This document shows positions 1 to 8,941 of a stretch of DNA of 64,000 nucleotides, piece after piece. The stretch lies in contig NZ_RPFW01000001.1 of NCBI RefSeq assembly GCF_007827045.1, positions 534,519-598,518 on the forward strand. The letters are read 5' to 3'. Positions within the stretch are counted from its first letter, which is position 1; each line of letters opens with the position of its first letter. The notes below the pieces were generated by a model. That model had not been told where the DNA came from and made no database searches. It was given only the letters and a program-made list of their open reading frames with translations. Made by a program: the position numbers and the translations under genes. This DNA is from Trebonia kvetii. Its GTDB lineage: Bacteria > Actinomycetota > Actinomycetes > Streptosporangiales > Streptosporangiaceae.

Positions 1-64
1 CGGGGCGCGGGCGGCACGCGCGCGCGGGCCGGTAAACCCCCGCTGAGCAGGGCAGGCATCCGCC

Positions 65-3000
65 ATGTCAGACAGCAGAGAATTCGGGCCGAATTCCAGC
101 CCGCTCCACACGGGGCGGGCTGGAATGTCGGGCCCTCATGCGATGCTGAATGGTGAGATGAGCAGACGCGGAGCCAGCCCAGTCCTTGTCGGACGGACAG
201 CGGAAATGGCCGCCCTGCAGGCCGCACTCGAGACGGTCCGCCGGGGCGACCCTGCCGCCATGCTCATCGGCGGTGAGGCCGGGATGGGCAAGACGAGACT
301 GATCGGCGAGTTCACCACGGTCGCGCGTGACGCCGGGGCCCGGGTGCTAACCGGGGCGTGCCTGGAACTCGGCGCCGACGGCCTGCCGTTCAGCCCGTTC
401 ACCGCGATGCTGCGCGATTTCGTCAGGGAAAGCGACGCTGGCGAGATCGGGAGTCTGCTGTCCGGCAGCGGGCGGGCCGCGCGTGAGCTGGCCAGGCTGC
501 TGCCAGAATTCGCCGCTCGCCGGGAGGCCGGCGACGACGGCCAGCCGGCGGTGAGCGCCCTGGCCGACGACGGCCGCACCAGCATCCGCACCGCGGGCGA
601 GGCCCGCGCACAGCTCTTCGAGGGCTTCCTTACACTGCTTGAGCGTCTCGCGGCGCACCGGCCGGTCGTCCTGATCGTGGAGGACGCGCACTGGGCTGAC
701 CGCTCTAGCCGCGACCTGCTCGCGTTCCTCATCGGCTACCAGCGCGCGCTGCGCGGCGTGCTTATCGTGGTGACCTTCCGCTCCGACGAGCTGCACCGCA
801 CCCATCCCCTTCGGCCGCTGCTCGCCGAGCTGGCGCGGGTGGAGTGGGTAGAGCGGCACGAGCTGCCGCGGCTTACCCGCGGCCAGGCCGAGGAACTGGC
901 GACCGCGATACTCGGCACCTCCCCCGACCGTGCGCTCGCCGACTCGATCTTCCAGCGTGCCGAGGGCAATCCGCTGTTCACCGAGGAGCTCCTCCTCTGC
1001 GCCGGCCAGTGCGACGCGGTGCCCGACACCCTGGCGGACCTGTTGCTGCAGGCGGTGCGGCGGCTGCCGGAGGACAGTCAGGACGTACTGCGCATCGCGA
1101 GCGCGGGCAGCGGGGTGACCAGCGACGCACTGCTCGCCCAGGTGACGGGGCTCGGCGCTGCCGAGCTCGCGGCCGCCATCCGGCCTGCCGTGGCGGCGAA
1201 CGTGCTGGTGGCGCACGCCGACGGCTACGGGTTCCGGCACGCGCTCATCCAGGAAGCGGTGCACGCCGACCTGCTGCCGGGCGAGCATTCCGCGGTGCAC
1301 ACCCGGTTCGCCCAGGCGATCGAGGCGGAACCGGAGCTTGTCTCCCGCGGGCGCGTGGAGATCGAGAAGTCCCACCACTGGTATTCCGCGCACAACACGA
1401 CCGGTGCGCTGGTGAGCGCGTGGCACGCGGCCGTGCAGACCTCGAACCGGATGGCGCACGCCGAACGCCTGATGCTGCTCGACCGGGTCCTCGAGCTGTG
1501 GGAGCAGGTGCCCAACGCGGCGACCCTGATCGGCGCCGACCGGGTGCGCGTGCTCCAGGAGGCGGCGAGCGCCGCCGATGACGCCGGTGAGCTGCAGCGC
1601 GGCCTGGCGATCGCCGAACTCGCGCTGACCTTGGTCGACGAGGCTACTGACCCCCTGCGGTACGCGCTGCTGCTCGAGCGGCGGTCCTCGTTCCGCAGCA
1701 GCCTGGGGATGGGCACGCGCATCGCCGACCTGCGTCGCGCACTAGCGCTCGTGCCCGCGTCGCTGTCCACGCAGGCGCGGACCCAGCTGCTGCTTTCCGG
1801 GGCCCGCTGCACCGATAACGACCCCGAGTTCCGCGACTGGGCCGAGGAGGCGCTCGAGTACGCCCGCGAGGACGGCGACCCGGACGCGGAGGGACACGCT
1901 CTCGCCTCGCTGGCCATGATGGAGGCCGGGGCAAGCCAGATGGCGGGGCCAGGCAGCAAGCCGCTTGAGCTGCTCGCGGAGGCCGCGCGGGTGCTGGAAC
2001 GGACCGACGCCTTCCACCGCTCGCTCAAGCTGGCGATACTCGAATCGCACTTGCTGTGCGGCGCGGGCGAGTTCGAGCAGGCGGCGCGGGCGGCGCAGGA
2101 AGGGATCGTCGACGCCGAGCGGCACGGCCTGGCCCGCACCGGTGGCGCCTTCCTCGCGATCAACGTCGCCGAGCCGCTGTTCCACCTCGGTCGCTGGGAC
2201 GAGGCGGCCGAGGTGGCCGAACGCGCACTTGACCTGGCGCCGCCCCCGCTCACCCGGGCCGCCCTGTGGCTCATCCTCGGCTGGCTCGCGGCCGCCCGCG
2301 GTGACCTGGAGACAGCGCTCAGGCGCGCCGCCTCCGCACGCGCGGTGCTGTCAGGCGCCGTCTACGAGGACCAGTACCACCTGCCGCTCGCCACCTTCGA
2401 CATCGCGATCACCCTGGCCACCCAGGGCCCGGTCCAGGCCACCGACCTCGCCGCCGAGCTGATCACCCGCTACGACCTGCAGAAGAGCAGCCCCCGGTGG
2501 GTCTGGCCGCTGCTGACCACCGCCGCGTACGCGGCCAGGCGCGCCCCCGGTGAGGCCGCCGCCAGCCTGCTCCACGAGCTGCGCCTGAGCGCGGGCAAGC
2601 TGGCAGCGTTCGGCCCGGTGCAGGAGGCCTGGCAGCTCTCGTTCACGGCGCTCGCGGGTGCGTTGGCTGGCTCCGCGGACTCAGCCAGCGAGGACGCCGT
2701 TCCCGTGAACCCGCTCGCGGCGGCGGACGCCGCGGCAGACGCGTGGGAGGCGGTCGGGCAGCCCTTCCCCGCCGTCCTCGCGCTGATACACGCCGGGCGG
2801 ACCGCGCTGGCTGCCAGGGCCACCCGTGAGGCGGCCAGCCGGCTGCGCCGCGCGGCCCCGCTCGCGGAGCGGCTCGGCGTGGGCCCGCTCGCCGCGGAGA
2901 TTACCGACCTGACCCGCCGGGTCGGTCCGGACAGTGACGCGGGCGATCCCGTGCTCACCGGCCGGGAGCTCGAGGTCCTGCGCCTCGTCGCGGCCGGGCG

Positions 3001-3139
3001 GTCCAACCGGGAGATCGCCACCGCGCTCGTCATCTCACCGAAGACGGCGAGCGTCCACGTATCGAACATCCTCGCCAAGCTCGGCGCGGCCACCCGCACC
3101 GAGGCCGCGGTCAAGGCCCATCAGCTGCTGCTGCTCTAG
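65..3139 (+). CDS. LuxR-family transcriptional regulator with AAA/STAND ATPase domain (LAL type)
   Basis: A 1024-residue regulator of the large ATP-binding LuxR (LAL) class, cytoplasmic and DNA-binding. A Walker A motif GGEAGMGKT lies at about residues 69-77 and a Walker B VVLIVEDAHW at about 202-211. A long alpha-helical TPR-like middle region follows, and a C-terminal LuxR helix-turn-helix (LTGRELEVLRLVAAGRSN onward) occupies about 963-1020. The length fits the family, which usually runs 850-1100 residues. The effector is unknown. Several in-frame ATGs in the first 35 codons (125, 143, 158) make the start uncertain; conserved sequence begins near VLVGR at residue 40. It stands alone, with the next gene convergent. 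Confidence 0.93.
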   Translation: MSDSREFGPNSSPLHTGRAGMSGPHAMLNGEMSRRGASPVLVGRTAEMAALQAALETVRRGDPAAMLIGGEAGMGKTRLIGEFTTVARDAGARVLTGACLELGADGLPFSPFTAMLRDFVRESDAGEIGSLLSGSGRAARELARLLPEFAARREAGDDGQPAVSALADDGRTSIRTAGEARAQLFEGFLTLLERLAAHRPVVLIVEDAHWADRSSRDLLAFLIGYQRALRGVLIVVTFRSDELHRTHPLRPLLAELARVEWVERHELPRLTRGQAEELATAILGTSPDRALADSIFQRAEGNPLFTEELLLCAGQCDAVPDTLADLLLQAVRRLPEDSQDVLRIASAGSGVTSDALLAQVTGLGAAELAAAIRPAVAANVLVAHADGYGFRHALIQEAVHADLLPGEHSAVHTRFAQAIEAEPELVSRGRVEIEKSHHWYSAHNTTGALVSAWHAAVQTSNRMAHAERLMLLDRVLELWEQVPNAATLIGADRVRVLQEAASAADDAGELQRGLAIAELALTLVDEATDPLRYALLLERRSSFRSSLGMGTRIADLRRALALVPASLSTQARTQLLLSGARCTDNDPEFRDWAEEALEYAREDGDPDAEGHALASLAMMEAGASQMAGPGSKPLELLAEAARVLERTDAFHRSLKLAILESHLLCGAGEFEQAARAAQEGIVDAERHGLARTGGAFLAINVAEPLFHLGRWDEAAEVAERALDLAPPPLTRAALWLILGWLAAARGDLETALRRAASARAVLSGAVYEDQYHLPLATFDIAITLATQGPVQATDLAAELITRYDLQKSSPRWVWPLLTTAAYAARRAPGEAAASLLHELRLSAGKLAAFGPVQEAWQLSFTALAGALAGSADSASEDAVPVNPLAAADAAADAWEAVGQPFPAVLALIHAGRTALAARATREAASRLRRAAPLAERLGVGPLAAEITDLTRRVGPDSDAGDPVLTGRELEVLRLVAAGRSNREIATALVISPKTASVHVSNILAKLGAATRTEAAVKAHQLLLL

Positions 3140-3237
3140 CCGACGGCGTCCCTGGCCGCAACCGACTCGGGCTAACGTTGATGGGGCGCGGGCGCTGCGG
3201 TAGGCCGGTCCCGGGTCAACGGCGGCACCCGCGCACC

Positions 3238-4119
3238 CTACACGGCCTGGCTGGGGATGATAAGTTCGTCGGCTACCCAGCGGGCGACGCTGGGCGGGTA
3301 GGGCGGGGTCAGGCCGAGGATGATGTGGCGGAAGCCGGCGTCAAGCGCTGCGGCGATCGCGGCCCTGGTGCGGGCGGGCTGGTCGTAGGAGACCGGCACC
3401 GGGATCGAGCGGGTGATCTCGGCGGGGTCGCGGCCGATTTCGGCGCAGTAGCGGTCGAGCAGCGCGCCGCGGCTCACCGCGTCGGCGATGTCACCGCTTG
3501 GCAGGTTCCACAGGTCCGCGTGCTCGGCGATCACCCGCAGCGTGGCGGCAGAGCGCCCGCCGATCATGATGGGCGGATGAGGCCGCTGGACGGGCTTGGG
3601 GTTGCAGAATGCCCCGGTGAGCTGGATGGTGTCGCCGTGGAAGTCGAACGGCTTGTCCTCGGTCCACAGCTTGCGGATCACCGTGCACGCCTCCGCGAAG
3701 TTTCGCACGGCGCGGTCCGTCTCGTGGAAGGGCAGGCCGTAAGCCTCGTACTCGCGCCGGGCCAGCGGGTGACCGGGGCGCGAGCCGACGCCGATGCCGA
3801 AGTCGAGGCGCCCGCCCGAGACGACGTCGACGGTCGCGGCCATCTTGGCCAGCATCGCGGGTGGCCGGAACCGGTTGCTCGTCACCAGCAGGCCGAGGCG
3901 TAGTCGCCGGGTCTGCGCGGCCATGGCCGACAGCAGCGTCCAGCCCTCGAATATCGGCCCGTCGGGATCGCCGGCGATCGGCATCAGGTGATCGAACAGC
4001 CACGCGTGCTCAATCTCGGCGATCGCGTCCGCCTCGCGCCAGACTTGCTGGATGTCCTGGTAGGAGACCTGCATCGGGGCGGTCATGATGCCGAAGCTGG
4101 GCCGGGAGGTGTCTTTCAC
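3238..4119 (-). CDS. F420-dependent LLM-class oxidoreductase
   Basis: A 293-residue luciferase-like monooxygenase fold protein. Visible family features are FGIMTAPMQVSY at the N-terminus, LRLGLLVTSNRFRPPAMLAKMAATVDVVSGGR in the middle (the typical barrel segment that contacts the flavin or F420), and HPPIMIGG near residue 195. Such proteins oxidise or reduce small substrates using F420 or FMN; the substrate here is unknown. The start is a GTG with GAGGAG 7 nt upstream. It is divergent from the TetR gene at 4201, and a palindrome sits between them, so TetR control is likely. Confidence 0.88.
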   Translation of the reverse strand: MKDTSRPSFGIMTAPMQVSYQDIQQVWREADAIAEIEHAWLFDHLMPIAGDPDGPIFEGWTLLSAMAAQTRRLRLGLLVTSNRFRPPAMLAKMAATVDVVSGGRLDFGIGVGSRPGHPLARREYEAYGLPFHETDRAVRNFAEACTVIRKLWTEDKPFDFHGDTIQLTGAFCNPKPVQRPHPPIMIGGRSAATLRVIAEHADLWNLPSGDIADAVSRGALLDRYCAEIGRDPAEITRSIPVPVSYDQPARTRAAIAAALDAGFRHIILGLTPPYPPSVARWVADELIIPSQAV

Positions 4120-4170
4120 CGGGTCACTCCTCTATGCTCAGTCAAACGGAACCTTGTCCCGATTGACAAT

Positions 4171-4187
4171 ACGGGACAGTGTCCCGT
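4171..4187. promoter_or_regulatory. Palindromic operator between TetR and LLM oxidoreductase genes
   Basis: ACGGGACA-G-TGTCCCGT is a perfect 8-bp inverted repeat about one central base. A further half-site, TGTCCCG, lies at 4155-4161, and a TTGACA-like element at about 4163-4168 points toward the TetR gene. The position between divergent genes is typical of a TetR operator that represses both promoters. Binding by this TetR is inferred. Confidence 0.6.
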
Positions 4188-4200
4188 TTAGCAAGCTCGG

Positions 4201-4821
4201 TTGTTGAGGGACGGTGCGGTGGACGACGGTGCGGTGCAGGAGATCAACGGCTTGGGGCAAGCTGCCCGGCCCAGGCGGGCGGACGCCAGGCGCAACCAGG
4301 CGGCGCTGCTCGACGCGGCCGCCGCGGTCTTCGTCAGGTCCGGTGTTGAGGCCCCGGTACGCGACATCGCGGCCGAGGCCGGCGTCGGGACGGCCACGAT
4401 CTACCGGCACTTCCCGACCCGGGCTGACCTGATCATCGCCGTCTACCGGCACCAGGTGGAGGCCTGCGCCGCGGCCGGCCCCGCACTGCTCGCGGCGGGC
4501 CCGACGCCGTACGCCGCGCTCGGGCGGTGGATCGACATGTTCGTCGACTTCCTGGTCACCAAGCACGGGCTCGCTGCCGTGCTGCGGGGAGACAGCGCCG
4601 GCTTCGCGTCGCTGCACTCCTGGTTCCTCGACCGCCTGGTGCCGGTCTGCGCCCAGCTGCTCGACGCCGCGGCGGACGCGGGCGAGATCCGGTCCGACAT
4701 CAAGGCCTACGAGCTGATGCGCGGCGTCGGCAACCTCTGCGTCGGCGCGGGAGACGATGCCGGCTACGACGCGAGGCGGCTGGCCGGGCTGCTCATCGCC
4801 GGACTGCGCGAGCCCCACTGA
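4201..4821 (+). CDS. TetR/AcrR family transcriptional regulator
   Basis: A 206-residue one-component repressor. The N-terminal helix-turn-helix is clear: AAAAVFVRSG, then DIAAEAGVGTATIYRHFPTR, the canonical TetR recognition helix. The C-terminal ligand domain is of the actinobacterial type with a helical core after VEACAA. The start is a TTG at 4201; a GTG at 4219 would also retain the whole fold, because about 20 residues precede the conserved part. It probably represses itself and the divergent oxidoreductase through the palindrome at 4171. The ligand is unknown. Confidence 0.9.
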   Translation: MLRDGAVDDGAVQEINGLGQAARPRRADARRNQAALLDAAAAVFVRSGVEAPVRDIAAEAGVGTATIYRHFPTRADLIIAVYRHQVEACAAAGPALLAAGPTPYAALGRWIDMFVDFLVTKHGLAAVLRGDSAGFASLHSWFLDRLVPVCAQLLDAAADAGEIRSDIKAYELMRGVGNLCVGAGDDAGYDARRLAGLLIAGLREPH

Positions 4822-4897
4822 CCCCGGCAGGACGAGCCCCGCTTACCCGGGCGGCAAACGACGGGAACGGATTGCGCCGGCGCGCCAATACTTATGC

Positions 4898-5467
4898 GTG
4901 GACGAGAAACTGAGATCTGGTCCGATCGAAGCACCGGCAGACTTCGCGGACGCGTTCCGCGAGCACTTCGCCCCGGTGTACCGGTTCATCGCCCGGCGCG
5001 TTGGCACCGGCCTGGCCGAGGACCTGGCGGCCGAGGCCTTCGCCACCGCGTACCGGCGGCGGGCCTCCTACGACCCCGTTCGCGGGTCGGTGCGGTCCTG
5101 GCTCTTCGGTATCGCGGCCAACGTCCTGCGCGGGCACTGGCGGGACGAGCAGGAACTGCTCGAGCTTGACGCGCGCCTGACGTCCGACGGCACCCGGTCC
5201 TTCGACACCGACGCCGACTCTCGCGTGGCCGCGGCCGCGCTGATGCCGCGGATCGCGGGGGCGCTCGCGGCACTCAACCCGGAGCAGCGCGACGTGCTGC
5301 TGCTGCACGCGTGGGCGGACCTCAGCCACGAGGAGATCGCGGCCGCCCTGGGGATCGCCAACGGGACCGCCAGGTCGCGGCTGTCGCGGGCCAGGGCGGC
5401 GCTGCGGGCCCAGCTCGGCGAGTTCGACTTCACCCTGTGGACATTCAAGGAGAATGACCATGCCTGA
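4898..5467 (+). CDS. RNA polymerase ECF-type sigma factor
   Basis: A 189-residue sigma-70 family extracytoplasmic-function factor. Region 2 is seen as FREHFAPVYRFIARRVG then LAEDLAAEAFATAYRRRASYDP and RSWLFGIAANVLRGHWRD. Region 4 is seen as LNPEQRDVLLLHAWADLSHEEIAAALGIANGTARSRLSRARAALR. I chose the GTG at 4898 because the reading frame upstream is not conserved in character; TACTTAT lies just before it, so the message may be leaderless. The next gene starts inside or at the end of this one, so the two are translationally coupled and the neighbour may act as anti-sigma or sensor. Confidence 0.88.
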   Translation: MDEKLRSGPIEAPADFADAFREHFAPVYRFIARRVGTGLAEDLAAEAFATAYRRRASYDPVRGSVRSWLFGIAANVLRGHWRDEQELLELDARLTSDGTRSFDTDADSRVAAAALMPRIAGALAALNPEQRDVLLLHAWADLSHEEIAAALGIANGTARSRLSRARAALRAQLGEFDFTLWTFKENDHA

Positions 5468-6995
5468 CGAGATCGACCTGCTGCGGGAGTTCCGCGCCGA
5501 CACCCCGGGGCCGGATGCGGCGGCGTGGGCGCGCGCCCGCGCGGCCGTGGCGCTTGCCGAGAGCGCGGACGCCGCGCCATCCCCGGGTGCACGCCGGCAA
5601 TGGCCGCGCGCGATCCGGAGAATCCACGTCGGCCGGGTAACCAAGGGCCAGGTCAGGGTCGCCGCCGCCGCGGCCCTCGTCGCCCTGGTAGCCACGACGG
5701 TGCTGCAGCCGCCGCCCACCCTGACAGCGCCGCTTGTCAGCGCATGGCAGCCGGCCAGGCAGCTGCCTTCCGGCGCTGCGGGCATCACGGCAAAGGCAGG
5801 CACCTGGCGCCTGATGGGCTACCTCGTGGCCAGGGGCTGGCAGGAGGCCACGTCTGGCCCCGCGCCGGGGCTTCTCACCTGCCCGACGGCGACGACCTGC
5901 TACGTCGAGGGCGATAGCGCGCAATCGCCGAGCGGCCCAGCGAATATGAACTCGTTCTACGTCTCGACTGACGGCGCGCAGTCCTGGAGTGTCCTGCCAG
6001 TGCCGGGCGGCGTCACGTTCACGTCGGCGTTGTCGTGCGCGTCCGTGACGGACTGCGCGGCGGGCGGGCTGTATTCCGGGCGCCAGCCCGTGTACGTCAG
6101 CACCGTCAACGGCGGGCATTCCTGGACCGTGCGCCCGCTGCCCGCCGGCGTCGGCCAGATCATGAAGATCGCCTGCGCCACCGCGACGGCCTGCCGGGGG
6201 CTGGCATCGGCATCGGGGAAATCGATGACCCCGGGCATCGCGACGCTCGTCTCTGGCACGCGATTCTTTGCCACCGCCGACGGCGGGCAGCGCTTCACCG
6301 TGGTCAAGTTCCCGGATGACGCGGCGATGCAGAGCGTGGCCTGCCCGACGGCCGCGCACTGCGTGGCCATCGGCGTGCACACCAAGTTCCGCCCCAGGGA
6401 AGGCCCTGATCTCGACCACGGCGTGCTGCTGACATCCGATGACGGCGGCCTGACCTGGCAGCGGGACGCCTGGCCGAAGGGGTACGGCCCCGGCCCGGAG
6501 CCCGACGTCACCTGCACGGACGTCAGCCACTGCGCGATGATCGGCTTCGTCGAGCACGACGGCATCGAGCGGGACAAGTACGGCTACACGTCGGGGAAGG
6601 ACGCCGTGCAGTACTCCGTGATCGGGTTCTCCGCCGACGGCGGCAGGACCTGGGCGAGGACCAGCGGGTTCCCGCACTCGATCCCCTACCCGCTGATGAA
6701 CGACCTGACCTGCCCCACGAGCACGACCTGCTACGCGGCGGGAGGCGACCTCATCGCCCAGCAGATCGGCAACACGTACAACGCGGGGTCCGCCGTCGTC
6801 GCCGTCACGCACGACGCGGGCCGCACCTGGCAGCGGGTCACCTTCGCCGTCCCCGCGCAGGTGCCCGGCGGGATGCAGGGCGACTCATTCATGGACATCG
6901 GCCAGATCGAATGCCCGCAGGCGGACGCCTGCGTCGCGATCGGCATCTCCGACCAGGGATCGACATCCACGCCCATCTACACCAACCACGGCTAG
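5460..6995 (+). CDS. Membrane-anchored Asp-box (BNR-like) propeller protein coupled to ECF sigma
   Basis: A 511-residue protein with a short cytoplasmic N-terminus (about 60 residues), a single membrane segment (VAAAAALVALVATTVL), and a large extracytoplasmic part with seven similar units. Each unit has a C-x5-C pair (CPTATTCYV, CASVTDCAA, CATATACRG, CPTAAHCVA, CTDVSHCAM, CPTSTTCYA, CPQADACVA). Asp-box motifs such as DGAQSW, NGGHSW, DGGLTW, DGGRTW and DAGRTW recur between them, which suggests a seven-bladed beta-propeller. AAGGAG at 5447 is 7 nt from ATG 5460, so this start is preferred over 5454. It overlaps the sigma gene. The N-terminus could bind sigma, but no zinc-type anti-sigma motif is seen. 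Confidence 0.82.
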   Translation: MPDEIDLLREFRADTPGPDAAAWARARAAVALAESADAAPSPGARRQWPRAIRRIHVGRVTKGQVRVAAAAALVALVATTVLQPPPTLTAPLVSAWQPARQLPSGAAGITAKAGTWRLMGYLVARGWQEATSGPAPGLLTCPTATTCYVEGDSAQSPSGPANMNSFYVSTDGAQSWSVLPVPGGVTFTSALSCASVTDCAAGGLYSGRQPVYVSTVNGGHSWTVRPLPAGVGQIMKIACATATACRGLASASGKSMTPGIATLVSGTRFFATADGGQRFTVVKFPDDAAMQSVACPTAAHCVAIGVHTKFRPREGPDLDHGVLLTSDDGGLTWQRDAWPKGYGPGPEPDVTCTDVSHCAMIGFVEHDGIERDKYGYTSGKDAVQYSVIGFSADGGRTWARTSGFPHSIPYPLMNDLTCPTSTTCYAAGGDLIAQQIGNTYNAGSAVVAVTHDAGRTWQRVTFAVPAQVPGGMQGDSFMDIGQIECPQADACVAIGISDQGSTSTPIYTNHG

Positions 6996-7624
6996 CCACG
7001 GCCATCGCGGGAAGCTGGCCGGTTCGATGCCGAATCCGGGGCCGGTGCGGCCTGGTGCTGCGTCACCGTCCGCTCGCGCTCGGGCGGTCCCTGCTGCGCG
7101 GGTACCGGTGCTGGTACCTGTGCTAGGTCATCGCGGGCCAGGAAGCGCAGCCGTTGCGCACGGGCGTCCCACGTGTAGACGACGGTGGTGCCCGCGATTA
7201 CGTCATGCAGCGCACGACGCTCGCGGTCGACCAGAATGCCGACGAAGCCGAGTCCAAGCAGCAGGAAGCTGAGCGGGAAGACCAGCGTGCGCACGATCGC
7301 GCGGCGCGGGCCTGCCGTCGCGCCTTCCCTGCTGACGACCTGCACGCCGAGCACCGCCATGCCGAAGGTCTTGCCGCTCGCCGCCCACGAGTAGGCGAAG
7401 TACACGAACCACCAGCAGCCGTAGGCGATCGCCACCGGAATGCCGCTCCCGTTCCAGCTGACCGTGTGCCCTGTTATCAAGCTGGCGACGAACGACACGA
7501 CGGCAAGCGCCAGCCCGAACAACCCGCTGATTACCCCGAGGTCGATCGCGTAGCCGAGAAAGCGCGAGACGGACCCCGCGTAATGGCCGCGCAGCCCGGT
7601 CAGCTCACGCAGGCCGGCCGTCAT
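6992..7624 (-). CDS. RDD family membrane protein
   Basis: A 210-residue integral membrane protein with the RDD fold: SRFLGYAIDLGVISGLFG (Arg-Asp signature in the first helix), a second helix near IAYGCWWFVYFAYSW, GKTFGMAVLGVQVV, and a last helix LVFPLSFLLLGLGFVGILVDRERRALHDVIAGT. The C-terminus is Pro/Gln-rich and disordered. Its function in transport or stress is not established for the family. It is the last gene of a minus-strand operon: its ATG overlaps the stop of the upstream repeat protein by 4 nt. Its 3' end overlaps the convergent propeller gene by 4 nt. Confidence 0.85.
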   Translation of the reverse strand: MTAGLRELTGLRGHYAGSVSRFLGYAIDLGVISGLFGLALAVVSFVASLITGHTVSWNGSGIPVAIAYGCWWFVYFAYSWAASGKTFGMAVLGVQVVSREGATAGPRRAIVRTLVFPLSFLLLGLGFVGILVDRERRALHDVIAGTTVVYTWDARAQRLRFLARDDLAQVPAPVPAQQGPPERERTVTQHQAAPAPDSASNRPASRDGRG

Positions 7625-8220
7625 CGCCCGGCCTGCACGCTGACCAGGAGCCGCGGGCCGCGCGGTGCGGGCGGTCGCTTGGTGCCGCGGCCGAGCATGC
7701 GGTCGACCCAGCGCGCGATGAAGTTGTCGAGGCCGACCGCCTGGCTGCGGACAAGGTCGACTCCCTCGCTGAAGACGGTGCTTGAGGACCGGGTGAGGAT
7801 TGCGGAGAGCTCGGTCTTGTCGAGCAGCGCGCTGATGTCGATGCGGTCCGCGATCGCATTCACGTCCACCCGGCTCAGCAGGGCGTCCATGTCCACCCGG
7901 GAGATGATCCGTTCCACGTCAACCCGGTCGAGCACCCGGTTGAGGTCCACCTTGTCCAGCAGCCGGTCAACGTCGACCTGGGCTAGGAGCTTGTTCACGT
8001 CGATCTGCCCGAGCAGCGCGTTGATGTCGAGCGAGTCGACCACAAGCTCCGTAGCGCGCCGCGCGACGGTCTGCGCTACCGAGTCCACTGGCTCGGCGAG
8101 GCGCCTGCTCGCCTGGCGCACTCGATCAACCGGATCCACCTGCCCATCGTCTTCCCGCCAGGGCGCGGCCATATCCCCCGGCGGGGGTGATGCGTGCGAA
8201 GGCGACCCGGAGAGCCGCAT
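7621..8220 (-). CDS. Protein with nine tandem 9-residue repeats (function unknown)
   Basis: About 199 residues from the ATG at 8220; an ATG at 8172 is an alternative, and neither has a strong ribosome site. The core is nine uninterrupted nonapeptides from LDINALLGQ to TELSAILTR, with consensus [VIL]-D-x-x-x-[LI]-[LIA]-x-[RKQ]. Flanking parts (VDSVAQTVARRATELV before, VDRMLGRG after) are helical and charged. No enzyme motif or signal peptide is seen. It lies 4 nt after the methyltransferase stop and overlaps the RDD gene by 4 nt, so it is made with a membrane protein and may act at the membrane surface. The short hydrophobic-acidic repeat suggests a solenoid or amphipathic array; this is inference. 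Confidence 0.75.
   Translation of the reverse strand: MRLSGSPSHASPPPGDMAAPWREDDGQVDPVDRVRQASRRLAEPVDSVAQTVARRATELVVDSLDINALLGQIDVNKLLAQVDVDRLLDKVDLNRVLDRVDVERIISRVDMDALLSRVDVNAIADRIDISALLDKTELSAILTRSSSTVFSEGVDLVRSQAVGLDNFIARWVDRMLGRGTKRPPAPRGPRLLVSVQAGR
7789..8031 (-). repeat. 27-bp coding tandem repeat, nine copies
   Basis: Nine in-frame units of 27 bp encode LDINALLGQ, IDVNKLLAQ, VDVDRLLDK, VDLNRVLDR, VDVERIISR, VDMDALLSR, VDVNAIADR, IDISALLDK and TELSAILTR. The protein pattern is strict while the DNA is diverged between copies, so this is an old repeat kept by selection and not a recent slippage product. Confidence 0.85.
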
Positions 8221-8224
8221 GACG

Positions 8225-8941
8225 TCAGTCGCTCTGGCCGCTCCCCTGCGGTCGCCCACCGGAGGGTTCAGGGCCGCGGGACCCGACAGCGAGGAATGCG
8301 GTTCCGAAGAACAACTCAGTCCAGCGGAGATCGGCCAGTTCCGCCTGCATGGCGGCGCGAATCGCCTCCCACGGACGGCGCATGATCCACTCATCTATGG
8401 AGGCGAAAGGCCGCACAGTCGCGGTTCCCAGCTGCGCTAGCCACCCAGGCAGGCTGTCGGGAAGCTTGAGATCGAGCACGACCCAGCGTCCGCCCGCGGA
8501 AAGCGCCGCGGCGCCGTGGGCGATGACCTCTGCGCACTCGGGCACCTGCGTCATGGCGTAGGTGGACAGGATCGCGTTGACCCCGGCGGGGAAGCCGAAG
8601 CCGGCCGCGTCGGCTTGCACGAGGCTGATGTTGCTCCAGCCGTTCGCCGCTATCCGATCCTTGGCACGGGCGAGCATCGCATCGGTCAGATCGACGCCGA
8701 CGATCCGGCCGCCGGGACCGACCGCCTTCTCCAGCAGCGAGAAGTTCAGGCCCGTGCCGCATGCCATGTCGATCACGCTGTCACCCGGGCGAAGGCCAAG
8801 AGCTCGTACGGAACGGAGGCGTTGTGCCCGCTGAGGGTAGCCAGGCGCGGGGTAGAGCCGGGACGTGATGTCGTAGTGCTTCGCCTTCTTGCGGTATGTC
8901 GCGATTAGGCGCTCTTGCGTACGGTTGGTCGGGGCCACCAT
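8225..8941 (-). CDS. Class I SAM-dependent methyltransferase
   Basis: A 238-residue methyltransferase. SAM motif I reads VIDMACGTGLNF, followed by GGRIVGVDLTDAMLARAKDR (motif II acidic residue) and LSAGGRWVVLDLKLPDS in the post-motif region. It resembles UbiE/PmtA-like enzymes acting on lipophilic or small-molecule acceptors; the substrate is unknown. The C-terminal tail is Gly/Ser-rich. Its ATG directly abuts the stop of the SRPBCC gene (zero spacing), so it belongs to the 6992-10461 operon. Confidence 0.88.
   Translation of the reverse strand: MVAPTNRTQERLIATYRKKAKHYDITSRLYPAPGYPQRAQRLRSVRALGLRPGDSVIDMACGTGLNFSLLEKAVGPGGRIVGVDLTDAMLARAKDRIAANGWSNISLVQADAAGFGFPAGVNAILSTYAMTQVPECAEVIAHGAAALSAGGRWVVLDLKLPDSLPGWLAQLGTATVRPFASIDEWIMRRPWEAIRAAMQAELADLRWTELFFGTAFLAVGSRGPEPSGGRPQGSGQSD

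Noticed and set aside
347..1459. Long minus-strand open frames under the LuxR gene
   Set aside because: Arg/Gly/His-rich composition and exact antisense position to a clear 1024-residue regulator; typical GC-rich shadows.
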